64,000 nucleotides of DNA from Flavobacteriales bacterium (GTDB taxonomy: Bacteria; Bacteroidota; Bacteroidia; Flavobacteriales_F; PHOS-HE28). The stretch covers positions 18,957 through 82,956 of the forward strand of contig JADZAC010000027.1 in the NCBI GenBank assembly GCA_020852835.1, given 5' to 3'. A model generated the notes under the pieces. The model had not been told where the DNA came from, ran no database searches, and saw nothing but the letters and a program-made list of their open reading frames with translations. The position numbers were made by a program, and so were the translations under genes. Every line of letters begins with the position of its first letter. Within the stretch, counting starts at the first letter, position 1. Shown here piece after piece: positions 36,531 to 45,489 of the stretch.

Positions 36531-37354
36531 GGGCGCACGGCCTTGGCCTCCAGGGTGTCGCGTTCGGCTTTCAGCAGGTCGATCACCACATGGACATAGG
36601 CCGTGCGGCCCAGGTCCTCGCTCAAGTGCAGTTTAATGTCGTGGAAATTGCTTCCCGGCGCTTCGCGCACCTCGGTAACGGTGCCCACCGGGATGCCCGG
36701 CGGGAAGATGTTGTCGTTGCCGCGGGTCACCACCGTGTCGCCCGCATGCACCGGTACGTGGTTGGCCACATCGGTCATGGAGGCCGTGGCCGGGTCGCCC
36801 GTATCCCAGCTCAGCAGGCCGTAATGGCCGGTACGCTTCAACTGCACGCTGGTGCGGTATTCATTGCCGAGTACGCTGGTGACCAGCGCAAAGTGCGGAC
36901 TGACGTCGCGCACGATGCCCACCAGGCCGTTCATGCCGATCACGCCCATGTCCGGGGCAATACCCGCCAACGAACCGCTTCCCAAGGTGATGTAGTTGCG
37001 TTCCTTGTGCACGGTGCTGTTGATCACTTGGGCGGTGATGAAGGCATAGGTCTGCATGCGTACGGTGTCGCGCACCACGTGCACGGTGTCCTGGCGCAAG
37101 GGTGTTGCGTACTGCTGGTTGCGTGCATCGGCCAGGGCCGCGGCCATGCGGCGGTTCACCTCGCGCAGGTCGGCATAGCCGGCCACTTCGCTGCGCCAGG
37201 CGTAGAGCTGCCCCACCATGGCGTTGCTGCTGCTGATGGCTTGCGCCCGCTGGTGCATGTTGCCATTGATGAGCAGGGACATGGACAAGGCCAGCAGCGC
37301 CAGGAACAGCATGTTGTTCCGGTGCCGGAAGAGGAAGCGGAAGAGGTCGCGCAT
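36527..37354 (-). CDS. mreC: Rod-shape-determining protein MreC
   Basis: A 275-residue bitopic protein. The N-terminal helix (NNMLFLALLALSMSLLINGN) is followed by a periplasmic coiled coil and the MreC beta-barrel core (SGSLAGIAPDMGVIGMNGLV, GIVRDVSPHFALVTSVLG, VVTRGNDNIFPPGIPVGTVT). It scaffolds PBP2 and RodA. There is a 51-nt gap after mreB, the largest in the downstream part of this operon. Confidence 0.95.
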   Translation of the reverse strand: MRDLFRFLFRHRNNMLFLALLALSMSLLINGNMHQRAQAISSSNAMVGQLYAWRSEVAGYADLREVNRRMAAALADARNQQYATPLRQDTVHVVRDTVRMQTYAFITAQVINSTVHKERNYITLGSGSLAGIAPDMGVIGMNGLVGIVRDVSPHFALVTSVLGNEYRTSVQLKRTGHYGLLSWDTGDPATASMTDVANHVPVHAGDTVVTRGNDNIFPPGIPVGTVTEVREAPGSNFHDIKLHLSEDLGRTAYVHVVIDLLKAERDTLEAKAVRP

Positions 37355-37405
37355 GGCCCTGTTGCTTCACCGTGAGGGGCGGCGGGATCGGGTCCCGGCC
37401 CGTCC

Positions 37406-38434
37406 CTATTCGCGCATGAGGAACTGGAAACGGTCGATGTTGCGCAACGCGATGCCCGTGCCGCGTGCCACCGCGCGCAGCGGGTCTTCGCTCACGTGCA
37501 CGGGCAACTTGGTCTTGATGCTGATGCGCTTGTCCAGCCCGCGCAGCAGGGCACCGCCGCCGGCCAGGTAGATGCCGGTGCGGTAGATGTCGGCACTGAG
37601 CTCCGGCGGGGTGCTTTCCAGGGCGCTGAGGATGGCCTCCTCGATCTTGCTGATGGACTTGTCCAGGGCTTGGGCGATCTCCGAGTAGGTCACCGTGATC
37701 TCCTTGGGGATGCCCGTCATCAGGTCGCGCCCGCGGACCGCATAGTCGGCCGGGGGTTCATCGAGCTCCACCAAGGCGCTGCCCACCTCGATCTTGATCT
37801 GCTCGGCGGTGCGCTCGCCCACCAGGATGTTGTGCTGGCGGCGCATGTATTCCTCGATGTCGTCGGTGAATTCATCCCCCGCCACACGGATGTTCTTGTC
37901 GCACACGATGCCGCCCAGCGCGATCACCGCGATCTCCGAGGTGCCGCCCCCGATGTCGATGATCATGTTGCCCATGGGCTCTTCCACGTCAATGCCGATG
38001 CCGATGGCCGCCGCCATGGGCTCGTGGATCAAGTATACCTCCTTGGCACCGGCGTGCTCCGCGCTGTCCTTCACCGCCCGCTTCTCCACCTCCGTGATGC
38101 CGCTGGGGATGCAGATCACCATGCGCAGGTTGGGCGTGAACAATTGGCGGCCCGGGTTGATCATCTTGATCATGCCCTTGATCATGTCCTCGGCCGCTTG
38201 GAAATCCGCGATCACACCGTCCTTCAGCGGCCTCACCGTCTTGATGTTCTCATGGGTCTTGCCGTGCATCTGCTGGGCCAGGCGGCCGATGGCGATCACC
38301 TTGCCGGTGGTGCGGTCCTTGGCCACGATGCTCGGTTCGTCCACCACCACCTTGTCGTTGTGGATGATCAGGGTGTTGGCCGTGCCGAGGTCGATGGCGA
38401 TCTCTTGGGTGAAAAAACTGTTGAACCAGCCCAT
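37406..38434 (-). CDS. mreB: Rod-shape-determining actin homologue MreB
   Basis: A 342-residue actin-fold ATPase. Motifs: phosphate 1 IAIDLGTANTLIIH, connect 1 DFQAAEDMIKGMI, phosphate 2 MIIDIGGGTSEIAVIALGG, and adenosine motif IYLAGGGALLRGLDKRI. The N-terminal amphipathic MGWFNSFFTQE suits membrane binding. It organises lateral wall synthesis. It starts 9 nt after the purH stop, so it is co-transcribed with purine biosynthesis, a known Bacteroidota arrangement. Confidence 0.98.
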   Translation of the reverse strand: MGWFNSFFTQEIAIDLGTANTLIIHNDKVVVDEPSIVAKDRTTGKVIAIGRLAQQMHGKTHENIKTVRPLKDGVIADFQAAEDMIKGMIKMINPGRQLFTPNLRMVICIPSGITEVEKRAVKDSAEHAGAKEVYLIHEPMAAAIGIGIDVEEPMGNMIIDIGGGTSEIAVIALGGIVCDKNIRVAGDEFTDDIEEYMRRQHNILVGERTAEQIKIEVGSALVELDEPPADYAVRGRDLMTGIPKEITVTYSEIAQALDKSISKIEEAILSALESTPPELSADIYRTGIYLAGGGALLRGLDKRISIKTKLPVHVSEDPLRAVARGTGIALRNIDRFQFLMRE

Positions 38435-38443
38435 GCGGGGATG

Positions 38444-40009
38444 TCAGTGTTTGAAGTGTCTGTTGCCGGTGATGCACATGGCGAGGCCCAGCTTGTTGCA
38501 GGCATCGATGCTTTCCCGGTCGCGGATGCTGCCGCCCGGTTGTACGATGGCCGTGATCCCGGCGGTTGCACTGATGGCCACACAGTCCGGGAAGGGGAAA
38601 AAGGCGTCGCTGGCCATGACCGCGCCGCGCAGGTTGAAGTTGAACTTGCCTGCCTTGGCGATGGCCTGTTCGAGCGCGTCCACCCGGCTGGTTTGCCCGG
38701 TGCCGCTGCCCAACAGTTGCCGGTCCTTGGCCAGCACGATGGCGTTGCTCTTGGTGTGTTTCACCAGGATGTTGGCGAACACCAGGTCCTGGAGTTCGGT
38801 GGCGTTGGGGGCCTTGTCCGTGGCGGGTTCCATGTCGCCGGCCTGTTCGGTCAACCGGTCCGGCAGCTGGGAGAGCAGCCCGTTGAGGGCCGATCGCAAG
38901 CGGCGGGGCGGTACGGATGCCTGCTTTCGGCGCAGGAGGATGCGGTTCTTTTTGCGCTCCAGCACCTCCAGGGCGCCGGGTTCAAAGGCGGGTGCGCAGA
39001 TGATCTCGAAGAACAACGGGTCAATGGCTTGGGCCGTGGCCGTGTCAAGGGTGGCCGAGGTGACGAGCACCCCGCCGAAGGCGCTCACGGGATCACCGGC
39101 CAGAGCGGCTTCCCAGGCGGCCAACAGCGTGGGCCGGATCGCTGCTCCGCAGGCGTTGTTGTGCTTGAGGATGGCGAAGGGCACCTCGGGCCCCGCCGCG
39201 GTGGTGGTGCATGCCGAGGCCAGGTCGTCGATCAGGTCCAGCGCGGCATCCAGGTCCAGCAGGTTGTTGTAGCTGAGTTCCTTGCCGCCCAGCCGCTCGA
39301 ACAGCCCGTCCAGGTCGCCCAGGAAACTGGCGGGCTGGTGCGGGTTTTCGCCGTAGCGCAACGGATGGACGGGCTGGTTGCCGATGGCCGGGCGTGCAAT
39401 GGCATCGGGGTCGAAGCCGCTGAACCACCCGTGGATGGCCCGGTCGTAATGGGCGGTTTCCGCGAAGGCGTGCGTGGCAAAGGCCTTGCGCTGGGCCAGG
39501 GTGGTGGCGCCGTCCTGCCCGGCAATGATCTCCAAGGCTTGGGCGTAATGGCGCTGTGCCGGAATGATCAGCACGTCGGCGTGGTTCTTCGCGGCTGCCC
39601 GGATCAGCGACACGCCGCCAATATCGATCTTTTCAATGATGTCCTGTTCGCTCCCCCCGGCAGCCACAGTGGCCTCGAACGGATAGAGGTCCACGATCAC
39701 CAGGTCGATCGGGGCTATGGCATGGGCTTCCATTTGCGCCACGTCCTCCGCCAGCCCGCGCCGCCCTAAAATGCCGCCGAAGACCTTCGGGTGAAGGGTC
39801 TTCACCCGGCCGCCCAGGATGCTCGGGTACGCGGTGATGTCCTCCACCGGTACCACCGGGATGCCCATGGCCTCGATGAACGAGCGGGTGCCACCGGTGC
39901 TGCAAAGCGTTACCCGGCGCCGGTGGAGCTCGCGCACGATCGGCTCCAAGCCTGTCTTGTCGAATACGGAGATCAGCGCCCGCTCTATGCGCTTGGTGGC
40001 TTCAGCCAT
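38444..40009 (-). CDS. purH: Bifunctional AICAR formyltransferase / IMP cyclohydrolase
   Basis: A 521-residue enzyme catalysing the last two steps of de novo purine synthesis. The N-terminal IMP cyclohydrolase (MGS-like) domain has ALISVFDKTGLEPIVREL, LCSTGGTRSFIEAMGIPV and GGRVKTLHPKVFGGIL. The C-terminal AICAR formyltransferase has LRYGENPHQPASF, AFGGVLVTSATL, VKHTKSNAIVLA, MASDAFFPFPDC and the closing VQPGGSIRDRESI. Length is typical. The ATG at 40009 is 18 nt after a -7 box; an alternative ATG at 40030 would overlap that box. It heads the purH-mre-mrd-rodA operon. Confidence 0.97.
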   Translation of the reverse strand: MAEATKRIERALISVFDKTGLEPIVRELHRRRVTLCSTGGTRSFIEAMGIPVVPVEDITAYPSILGGRVKTLHPKVFGGILGRRGLAEDVAQMEAHAIAPIDLVIVDLYPFEATVAAGGSEQDIIEKIDIGGVSLIRAAAKNHADVLIIPAQRHYAQALEIIAGQDGATTLAQRKAFATHAFAETAHYDRAIHGWFSGFDPDAIARPAIGNQPVHPLRYGENPHQPASFLGDLDGLFERLGGKELSYNNLLDLDAALDLIDDLASACTTTAAGPEVPFAILKHNNACGAAIRPTLLAAWEAALAGDPVSAFGGVLVTSATLDTATAQAIDPLFFEIICAPAFEPGALEVLERKKNRILLRRKQASVPPRRLRSALNGLLSQLPDRLTEQAGDMEPATDKAPNATELQDLVFANILVKHTKSNAIVLAKDRQLLGSGTGQTSRVDALEQAIAKAGKFNFNLRGAVMASDAFFPFPDCVAISATAGITAIVQPGGSIRDRESIDACNKLGLAMCITGNRHFKH

Positions 40010-40027
40010 GCCGGTTCTGGGGTTGCG

Positions 40028-40035
40028 CAAGTTTA
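40028..40035 (-). promoter_or_regulatory. -7 box (TAAACTTG) for the purH-mre operon
   Basis: A 7-of-8 match to TAnnTTTG, 18 nt before the purH ATG, with a TTG word 23 nt upstream that fits the -33 position. Confidence 0.45.
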
Positions 40036-40174
40036 CCCTTCATCCGGCCATGTGAACGCAAGGTATTCCACGGCTTTTCAGCACGGTTACCAACAGCGCC
40101 CCTGCTGGCGGGGCGCGGACCGCCCGGCCGCCTTAGGCTGAACGACGCCTGCAACGGCCTTGGTGCCGTATGAA

Positions 40175-40213
40175 TTCATGTTCACTTAACGTGCAATGCG
40201 TCAATTTGCAACG
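40175..40213 (+). promoter_or_regulatory. Candidate Pho-type operator: 11-bp-phased repeats upstream of the PhoB-like gene
   Basis: Hexamers TTCATG, TTAACG, TGCGTC and GCAACG start at 40175, 40186, 40197 and 40208, exactly 11 bp apart. The second and fourth are the best matches to an xxAACG unit. The 9-mer ACTTAACGT (40184-40192) recurs upstream of the Na/Pi transporter gene. A -7-like TCAATTTG overlaps at 40201-40208. Confidence 0.4.
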
Positions 40214-40243
40214 CGCGGCAACAGCGGCGCCGATCGATAGCCC

Positions 40244-40918
40244 ATGGCCAAGAAAGTATTGCTGGTGGATGATGAAGCCGATATTTTGGAGCTGTTGCGC
40301 TACCATTTGGAGCGCGAAGGCATTGCGGTAAGCGTGGCCAGCAACGGAATGGAGGCGGTGGATGCCGCCGTTCGCGAGCATCCCGACCTGGTGGTGCTGG
40401 ACATCATGATGCCCGGCATGGACGGCGTGGAGGTGTGCGGGCAGCTGCGCCGCACACCCGGTTTGGAAGGCGTCCTGATCGCCTTCCTCACGGCGCGCAC
40501 CGAGGACTATTCGCACATTGCCGGCTACGAGGCGGGTGCGGACGACTACATCAACAAACCGGTGCGGCCAAAGGTGTTCGTTTCCAAGGTGCAAGCCTTG
40601 CTGAAGCGCGCGGGCCACGCCGGGGGCGGGCGCCAGGTGATCGAGTGCAACGGCATCCGGGTGGACCTGGAACGCATAGAAGTGGCCAAGGACGGTGAGG
40701 TGCTGCAATTGCCCAAAAAGGAGTTCGAGCTGTTGGCCCTGCTGATCAGCAAGCCGGGCAAGGTGTTCCTGCGCGATGAGATCTACGCCCGCGTTTGGGG
40801 CAACGACATCATCGTGGGCGACCGCACCATCGATGTGCATATTCGCAAGCTCCGTGAAAAGCTCGGGGACGACCGCATCGGCACGGTGAAGGGCATGGGC
40901 TATCGCTTCGAGGCCTGA
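40244..40918 (+). CDS. OmpR/PhoB-family response regulator
   Basis: A 224-residue regulator. The receiver domain has an acidic pocket (LLVDDEADI), phospho-acceptor Asp53 in LVVLDIMMPGMDGVE, switch Thr in FLTARTED and Lys in DDYINKPVRP. The C-terminal winged helix has LPKKEFELLALLISKPGKVF and the recognition region VGDRTIDVHIRKLREKLGDD. It is probably phosphorylated by the PhoR-like kinase at 42757, with the Na/Pi transporter gene (opposite strand) between them. This context supports a PhoB role, but sequence alone cannot separate PhoB from other OmpR members, so the symbol is left open. Confidence 0.93.
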   Translation: MAKKVLLVDDEADILELLRYHLEREGIAVSVASNGMEAVDAAVREHPDLVVLDIMMPGMDGVEVCGQLRRTPGLEGVLIAFLTARTEDYSHIAGYEAGADDYINKPVRPKVFVSKVQALLKRAGHAGGGRQVIECNGIRVDLERIEVAKDGEVLQLPKKEFELLALLISKPGKVFLRDEIYARVWGNDIIVGDRTIDVHIRKLREKLGDDRIGTVKGMGYRFEA

Positions 40919-40953
40919 CACGGGCCATGGCCGGGTCCGGCCGCCTGCCAAGG

Positions 40954-42645
40954 TCAGCGCCGGCCCACCAACGCCTCGGTCACCCGCAGCAGGTCGTCAC
41001 CGATCACTTCCCCGTTGCTCATCAATTCAGCAAGTACCAAGCTTGTGCGCGTACTTGTTCCCGGGGCGTGGTGGTCCTGCCAGCGCTCCTGGTGCACCCG
41101 GCTGCAATGCCTACGGATATTCCTGTCGGCCAAGGCAGCCTCATCCAGCGAGGCCTTGCCTTCTTCCGCCTCCAGGTTTTGCACCAGGATGCGCGCGGCC
41201 CGGTCCAGCAGGTCGAACAACTGCAGGACCATCTCCCGTTGGGCGGGTTCGAACCACAGGCGTTGGTCGGAACGGCGCTCCAAGGCTTTGCCCATGCGCA
41301 GGGCGGCGGCGGCCACGCGCTCCAGGTCGCGCGCCATGGAATGAAGCGAACGGATGCGCCGGGCCGTGGCCTCTACGCGCACTTCCGTGCCGGTGCGTGC
41401 CAGGAATCCGTCCAGCTCGCGTTCCACTCGCCCGAAGATCGCGGCGTAGCGCGCCATGCGCTGCATGGTCACGGCGCGCACTTCGGCATCCGGCTTCAGC
41501 AGAAGGTCGCGCAACATGCCCAACATGCGCTGGTATAGCTTGGCCATCTTCACCACTTCCTTGTGCGCTTCCAGCAGGGATGCTTCCGGGGTCAACGGCA
41601 TCATGGGGTCCTGCAGGTAGGCCAATCGGTGCCGTTCATCCAAGGTGTTGCCTGCTGGCACCCATTTGGCCACGGTCCTTTCGATCCACGGCGTGAACTG
41701 GAGCAGGATCGCTCCATTGGCCACGTTGAACCCCAAGTGCCAGTAGGTGAGGGCCCATTGCATGGCGGCGTCGTCGGTGCGTGGACCGGCCCCGTGCAAC
41801 CATTCCGTCAAGGCCGACACCCCCGTGAGCAGCGGACGGAACAGCACCAAAGCCCCGGCCACGCCCACCAACTTGATCAGCAGGTGCGCCCGCGCCGCGC
41901 GCTTCGCCCAGGCATTGCCCGCCATGGCCGCGATGTTCGCAGTGAAGGTGGTGCCGATGTTCTCGCCCAGCACCAGTGCCGCACCGGCCGGAAAGCCGAT
42001 GATGCCCGTGGTGCAGAACGCCAAGGTGAGCACCAGGGCCACGCTGGAAGACTGGACCACAAAGGCCAGCAATGCGCCGATGCCCGTGAACACCAAGTGC
42101 GACAGCAGGCCCATTTCCTGGAAATCCCCCAGCACCGCCATGGCCTTGGCCGATGGTGGCGGCACATGCTCGCGCAACAGGCCGATGGCCAAAAAGAGCA
42201 GGGCCATGCCCAGCAGCACCTCGCTGGCCGCCTTCAGCCGCGGCGTGCGGGCCAGCAGCAGCGGCAGCGACAGGCCAATGAGCGCCAAGGCCACCTGCGG
42301 CAGCTCCAGCGCGGAGAAACCCACGGCCGTGAACAGCAGCAGCTTGAGCGTGGTGCCGATGTTTGCACCGATGAGCACCGGTATGGCCCGCCGCAGGGAG
42401 AGGAGGCCGGAGTTCACGAAGCTCACCACCATCACCGACACCACCGAGGAATACTGCATCACCAAGGTGATGGAGATGCCGGTGAGCAAGCCGCGCGAGC
42501 GGCCTTCGGTCATGGCGTCGAGCCCCTGGCGCAGCCGGGGGCCGGCCACTTGCTGCATGCTGCCGCTCATCAGCTTCATGCCGAACACCAGCAGGCCCAA
42601 GGAGCCCGCCAGCATCAGCAATCCCATCAGCCCGAACTCGTGCAT
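40954..42645 (-). CDS. Na/Pi cotransporter family protein with PhoU-like C-terminus
   Basis: A 563-residue membrane protein. Two inverted Na/Pi-cotransporter repeats are visible, with the glutamine-serine motifs TLVMQYSSVVSVMVVSFVNS and FVVQSSSVALVLTLAFCTTG and the paired GANIGTTLKLLL and GENIGTTFTANIA. From about residue 335 a cytosolic PhoU-like helical domain follows (EASLLEAHKEVVKMAKLYQR, RVEATARRIRSLHSMARDLE). It imports phosphate with sodium, and the PhoU part may feed flux to the kinase. It lies between a PhoB-like regulator (convergent) and a PhoR-like kinase (divergent), which strongly suggests phosphate control. Confidence 0.93.
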   Translation of the reverse strand: MHEFGLMGLLMLAGSLGLLVFGMKLMSGSMQQVAGPRLRQGLDAMTEGRSRGLLTGISITLVMQYSSVVSVMVVSFVNSGLLSLRRAIPVLIGANIGTTLKLLLFTAVGFSALELPQVALALIGLSLPLLLARTPRLKAASEVLLGMALLFLAIGLLREHVPPPSAKAMAVLGDFQEMGLLSHLVFTGIGALLAFVVQSSSVALVLTLAFCTTGIIGFPAGAALVLGENIGTTFTANIAAMAGNAWAKRAARAHLLIKLVGVAGALVLFRPLLTGVSALTEWLHGAGPRTDDAAMQWALTYWHLGFNVANGAILLQFTPWIERTVAKWVPAGNTLDERHRLAYLQDPMMPLTPEASLLEAHKEVVKMAKLYQRMLGMLRDLLLKPDAEVRAVTMQRMARYAAIFGRVERELDGFLARTGTEVRVEATARRIRSLHSMARDLERVAAAALRMGKALERRSDQRLWFEPAQREMVLQLFDLLDRAARILVQNLEAEEGKASLDEAALADRNIRRHCSRVHQERWQDHHAPGTSTRTSLVLAELMSNGEVIGDDLLRVTEALVGRR

Positions 42646-42661
42646 GCGGCGGCGAAAGGGC

Positions 42662-42669
42662 GAAAATTA
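42662..42669 (-). promoter_or_regulatory. -7 box (TAATTTTC) for the Na/Pi cotransporter gene
   Basis: A 7-of-8 match to TAnnTTTG on the minus strand, 16 nt before the ATG. The phased repeats at 42679-42695 lie just upstream, where an activator would contact RNA polymerase. Confidence 0.45.
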
Positions 42670-42678
42670 TCCTGCTGA

Positions 42679-42695
42679 TGTTGCCCCAACGTTAA
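42679..42695 (-). promoter_or_regulatory. Candidate Pho-type operator between the transporter and the PhoR-like kinase
   Basis: On the minus strand TTAACG (42695-42690) and GCAACA (42684-42679) are 11 bp apart. The word ACTTAACGT (42697-42689) is identical to one upstream of the PhoB-like gene. The site could serve both divergent genes. Confidence 0.45.
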
Positions 42696-42756
42696 GTCTC
42701 GGCCAGCGGGACCCGAACGGTGCCGGCCACAGGGCGGCGCAGGTATTTTCGCGGCC

Positions 42757-43776
42757 ATGACCCCGCGCGCACCCCTTGGCATCGCTGTGGTGGTGGCCAT
42801 TTTCACGGCCTGCGCCACCGGCATGGCCATGCGGGCTGTTCCCCTGGGGAGCGTGCCGCAGCAACTGGCCATTGCCCTGGTGGCCTTCTTCGTCTCGGGC
42901 GGATGCACCTGGTACCTGGTGCAGCGCTACGTGCAGGCACGCGTGGAGCTGATCCACCGCACCGTGCACGAGGCGCGGGGCGGGCGCAACGATGCGGCCA
43001 AACGCACGGCGCCGGGGTTGCAGGCCGTGGATGAACAGGTGGCCGCTTGGGCCGAGGAGAAGCGCAAGGAACTGGTGGACCTTCGCGAGCGGGAACGCTT
43101 TCGCCGGGAGTTCATCGGCAACCTGGCCCACGAACTGCGCACACCGGCTTTCAGCATACAAGGCTACATCCTCACCTTGCTGGAAGGAGGGCTGGAAGAC
43201 CCCAAGGTGAACCGCCGCTTCCTGCAACGCGCCAGTGACGGCACGGACCGCATGATCCGCATCATCGAAGACCTGGACGTGATCTCCAACCTGGAAAGCG
43301 GGGTCATCGCCGTGCAGGCCAAGCGGATGGAGCTGAAGGCCGTAGTGGATGAAATGATCGATGGGCTTCGGGCCCAAGCCTTGGCGCGCGCCATGCAGTT
43401 GCGCAACGGCATCCGCGATGAGATCTGGGTGCAAGCCGACCGCGACCGCTTGGCGCAGGTGTTCCAGAACTTGCTGGGCAACGCCGTCCACTACGGGCGC
43501 GATGGGGGAGCGTGCACCGTGCAGGTGTTCGACCTGGGCCGGGAAGTGCTGGTGGAAGTGGCCGACGACGGCCCGGGCATCGCAGCAGAGCACCTGCCGC
43601 GCTTGTTCGAGCGCTTCTACCGCGTGGGCAAAAGCCGGGCGCGCAGCGAGGGCGGCTCCGGCCTGGGCCTGTCCATTGCAAAGCACATCGTGGAGGCGCA
43701 CGGCGGAACCATCGCGGTGAAGAGCACGGAAGGGGAGGGCACCACCTTTTCCTTTACGCTGCCCAAGGCAGATTGA
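42757..43776 (+). CDS. PhoR-like sensor histidine kinase
   Basis: A 339-residue membrane kinase. Two N-terminal helices ([19 protein letters not shown] and [20 protein letters not shown]) are joined by a loop of only a few residues. HisKA has phospho-acceptor His125 in [16 protein letters not shown]. HATPase_c has N box [13 protein letters not shown]1 VADDGPGI, F box LFERFYRVG and G2 [14 protein letters not shown]. The lack of a periplasmic sensor domain fits PhoR, which takes its input through transporter/PhoU contacts. It is divergent from a Na/Pi-PhoU gene, with a PhoB-like regulator beyond. The phosphate role is inferred from context. Confidence 0.92.
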   Translation: MTPRAPLGIAVVVAIFTACATGMAMRAVPLGSVPQQLAIALVAFFVSGGCTWYLVQRYVQARVELIHRTVHEARGGRNDAAKRTAPGLQAVDEQVAAWAEEKRKELVDLRERERFRREFIGNLAHELRTPAFSIQGYILTLLEGGLEDPKVNRRFLQRASDGTDRMIRIIEDLDVISNLESGVIAVQAKRMELKAVVDEMIDGLRAQALARAMQLRNGIRDEIWVQADRDRLAQVFQNLLGNAVHYGRDGGACTVQVFDLGREVLVEVADDGPGIAAEHLPRLFERFYRVGKSRARSEGGSGLGLSIAKHIVEAHGGTIAVKSTEGEGTTFSFTLPKAD

Positions 43777-43827
43777 ACTGTGCGGCGGACCTGAAGGGCA
43801 TCGTTGGCCCCATTGGCCGTATGCAAG

Positions 43828-43857
43828 CGTGGCCGCCCCGGTGAGGGAGCGGCCACG
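43828..43857. terminator. Bidirectional terminator hairpin between the kinase and lipoprotein genes
   Basis: Perfect 9-bp arms CGTGGCCGC and GCGGCCACG with a 12-nt loop, placed between two convergent genes. Confidence 0.65.
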
Positions 43858-43881
43858 GGCGGCGGGCAGTTGCCGGGATGA

Positions 43882-45270
43882 TCAGTAAGCCGTGGTCTGC
43901 GGATCCCAGTTGCACCAGCCACTGGTCCAGTTCTCCGTACCGAAGGCACCGCGGAAGGAGACCTGCTGGAAGAAGGGGTCGGCCGCGTTGCCGCTGAAGT
44001 CGGCACCGCTGAGCAGCGGGGAGCCGCCGGAGGGCAGCAGCACGGGAGCGGTGAGGCTCATCGGTATGGAAAGGCCCTGTGCGGCGGCATCGCTGTTTTC
44101 ACTGTTGTTCCAGCCGGCGGTGTTGAACCAGCCGCCGATGTCGAACGTGCTGCCGGAGGCCACGGCCAGCGGCGTAGTGCAACCGGCCACCACGCTGGTG
44201 CGGATCATCAGGGTGTTGGCGGTGGCGGCGGCCTCGGTGGAAGTGCCGTCCAGCAGCAGCCCGGTGGGATACCCTGCGAATACGGTGTTGTACGCGTTCA
44301 GCCGGCTGTTGCGGCGAATGTGCGCCGCACGCTTGTACTGTGCGTTGGTGCTGCCGCCTTCCACGATCTGCGGCCCGAAGAAGGTGATGTTGCTGAAAAC
44401 GGGCATGGTGGCCGGGGTGGCGGTGGAACCGCTCGCATCGTTGTCGCTCTCGAAGCCGTTGCTGCCGCTCTGGTCGGCGATGGCCGGATCGCGCAGCGAC
44501 ATGCCGAACTGCACCTTGCCGCGGTAGCCGTTGTCCGTGTCGAAGTCATCGTCCCATCCGCGGAACGCCACGATGTGCCTCAGGTTCACGGTGCCGCCGA
44601 ACATCTCGTAGCTGTCGTCGCCGCAATGGCTGATCTGGATGTGTTCGATGGTGGTGCCGCTGCCCACCGATCCAAGCGTCAGGCCGTTGATCTCCTGGTT
44701 GGGCTGCAGAGCAATGCCGGGGAACTCAATGCGCACGTAGCGCATGGTGCCGCTGTTGTCGGCATCATTGGTGCCGCCGTACCAGGCTTCGGGGCCGCCC
44801 TCGATCAGGGCTTCGCCGCCGGGCTGGTTGTTGGTGGCGCGGCCGCAGATGATGACGCCGCCCCAATCGCCGTAGTCGCGGCTGCCGGCCGGCTGGTTGC
44901 TGGTGAACACGATGGGCTGGCTGCTGGTGCCGTCCGCATGGATCTTCGCGCCGCGCTGGATGATCAGTGTACCCTTGCTGTTTTTGTCGCCCTTGATCAC
45001 CGTGCCGGGCTCGATGGTGAGGGTGGCGCCGTCGGCCACATAAACGAATCCGTGCAGCAGCCACTGCTTGTCGTTACTGAAGGTGAAGTTGGCCGTAGTG
45101 GTGCCTTCCACCCGCTGCATGTTGTTGCCCAGGTCGGTGATGGTGAAGGAGCTGCCGCCGGGAGGCACCGGGGCCACAACGTCATCCTCGTCTTTCTTGC
45201 AGGCGGTGAAGGTCATCAAGGCACTGCCCACCAACAGGGCCAGGAACGATCGGTTCAGGGTTGGTTTCAT
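43882..45270 (-). CDS. Right-handed-repeat-like lipoprotein paired with a TonB receptor
   Basis: A 462-residue lipoprotein. The signal peptide ends with a lipobox (LMTFTACKKDEDD). The body begins with a beta-helix-like entry (YVADGATLTIEPGTVIKGDK, GTLIIQRGAKIHADGTSSQP), then DYGDWGGVIICGRATNNQPG and strand repeats (NGLTLGSVGSGTTIEHIQIS, RHIVAFRGWDDDFDTDNGYR). This plan is common in Bacteroidota next to TonB receptors. It may be a surface partner of the receptor upstream. ATG 45270 was preferred because it begins the signal peptide; ATG 45294 is also in frame. A -7-like TGCCTTTG lies at 45303-45310. Ligand unknown. Confidence 0.8.
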   Translation of the reverse strand: MKPTLNRSFLALLVGSALMTFTACKKDEDDVVAPVPPGGSSFTITDLGNNMQRVEGTTTANFTFSNDKQWLLHGFVYVADGATLTIEPGTVIKGDKNSKGTLIIQRGAKIHADGTSSQPIVFTSNQPAGSRDYGDWGGVIICGRATNNQPGGEALIEGGPEAWYGGTNDADNSGTMRYVRIEFPGIALQPNQEINGLTLGSVGSGTTIEHIQISHCGDDSYEMFGGTVNLRHIVAFRGWDDDFDTDNGYRGKVQFGMSLRDPAIADQSGSNGFESDNDASGSTATPATMPVFSNITFFGPQIVEGGSTNAQYKRAAHIRRNSRLNAYNTVFAGYPTGLLLDGTSTEAAATANTLMIRTSVVAGCTTPLAVASGSTFDIGGWFNTAGWNNSENSDAAAQGLSIPMSLTAPVLLPSGGSPLLSGADFSGNAADPFFQQVSFRGAFGTENWTSGWCNWDPQTTAY

Positions 45271-45362
45271 TCTGGTTTTCGGTTCAGGTTTCATTTCGGC
45301 CACAAAGGCACCACCGGCATCTTGCCCCAGGGTGAAGCAGGCTTTATGTGATCGTTGCGATG

Positions 45363-45379
45363 GGTGAACAATTGGTTGA
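45363..45379 (-). promoter_or_regulatory. Weak Pho-type repeat pair upstream of the lipoprotein gene
   Basis: TCAACC (45379-45374) and TTCACC (45368-45363) are 11 bp apart on the minus strand, roughly 95 nt before the lipoprotein start. They match the other candidates only partly. Confidence 0.2.
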
Positions 45380-45418
45380 CCCGAGCGCAGGGCAGTGGCT
45401 GCAGGCCCGGCATGCGCA

Positions 45419-45453
45419 AGCCCGCAGGGACCGGTGCGGTCCCGTGGCGGGCT
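45419..45453 (-). terminator. Terminator hairpin after the TonB receptor gene
   Basis: Outer arms AGCCCGC/GCGGGCT and inner arms GGGACC/GGTCCC, 37 nt past the receptor stop on the minus strand. It separates receptor and lipoprotein transcription at least in part. Confidence 0.6.
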
Positions 45454-45489
45454 GCGCCTCCAACGGGCTGTTGGCCGGTGAAGGCCGGG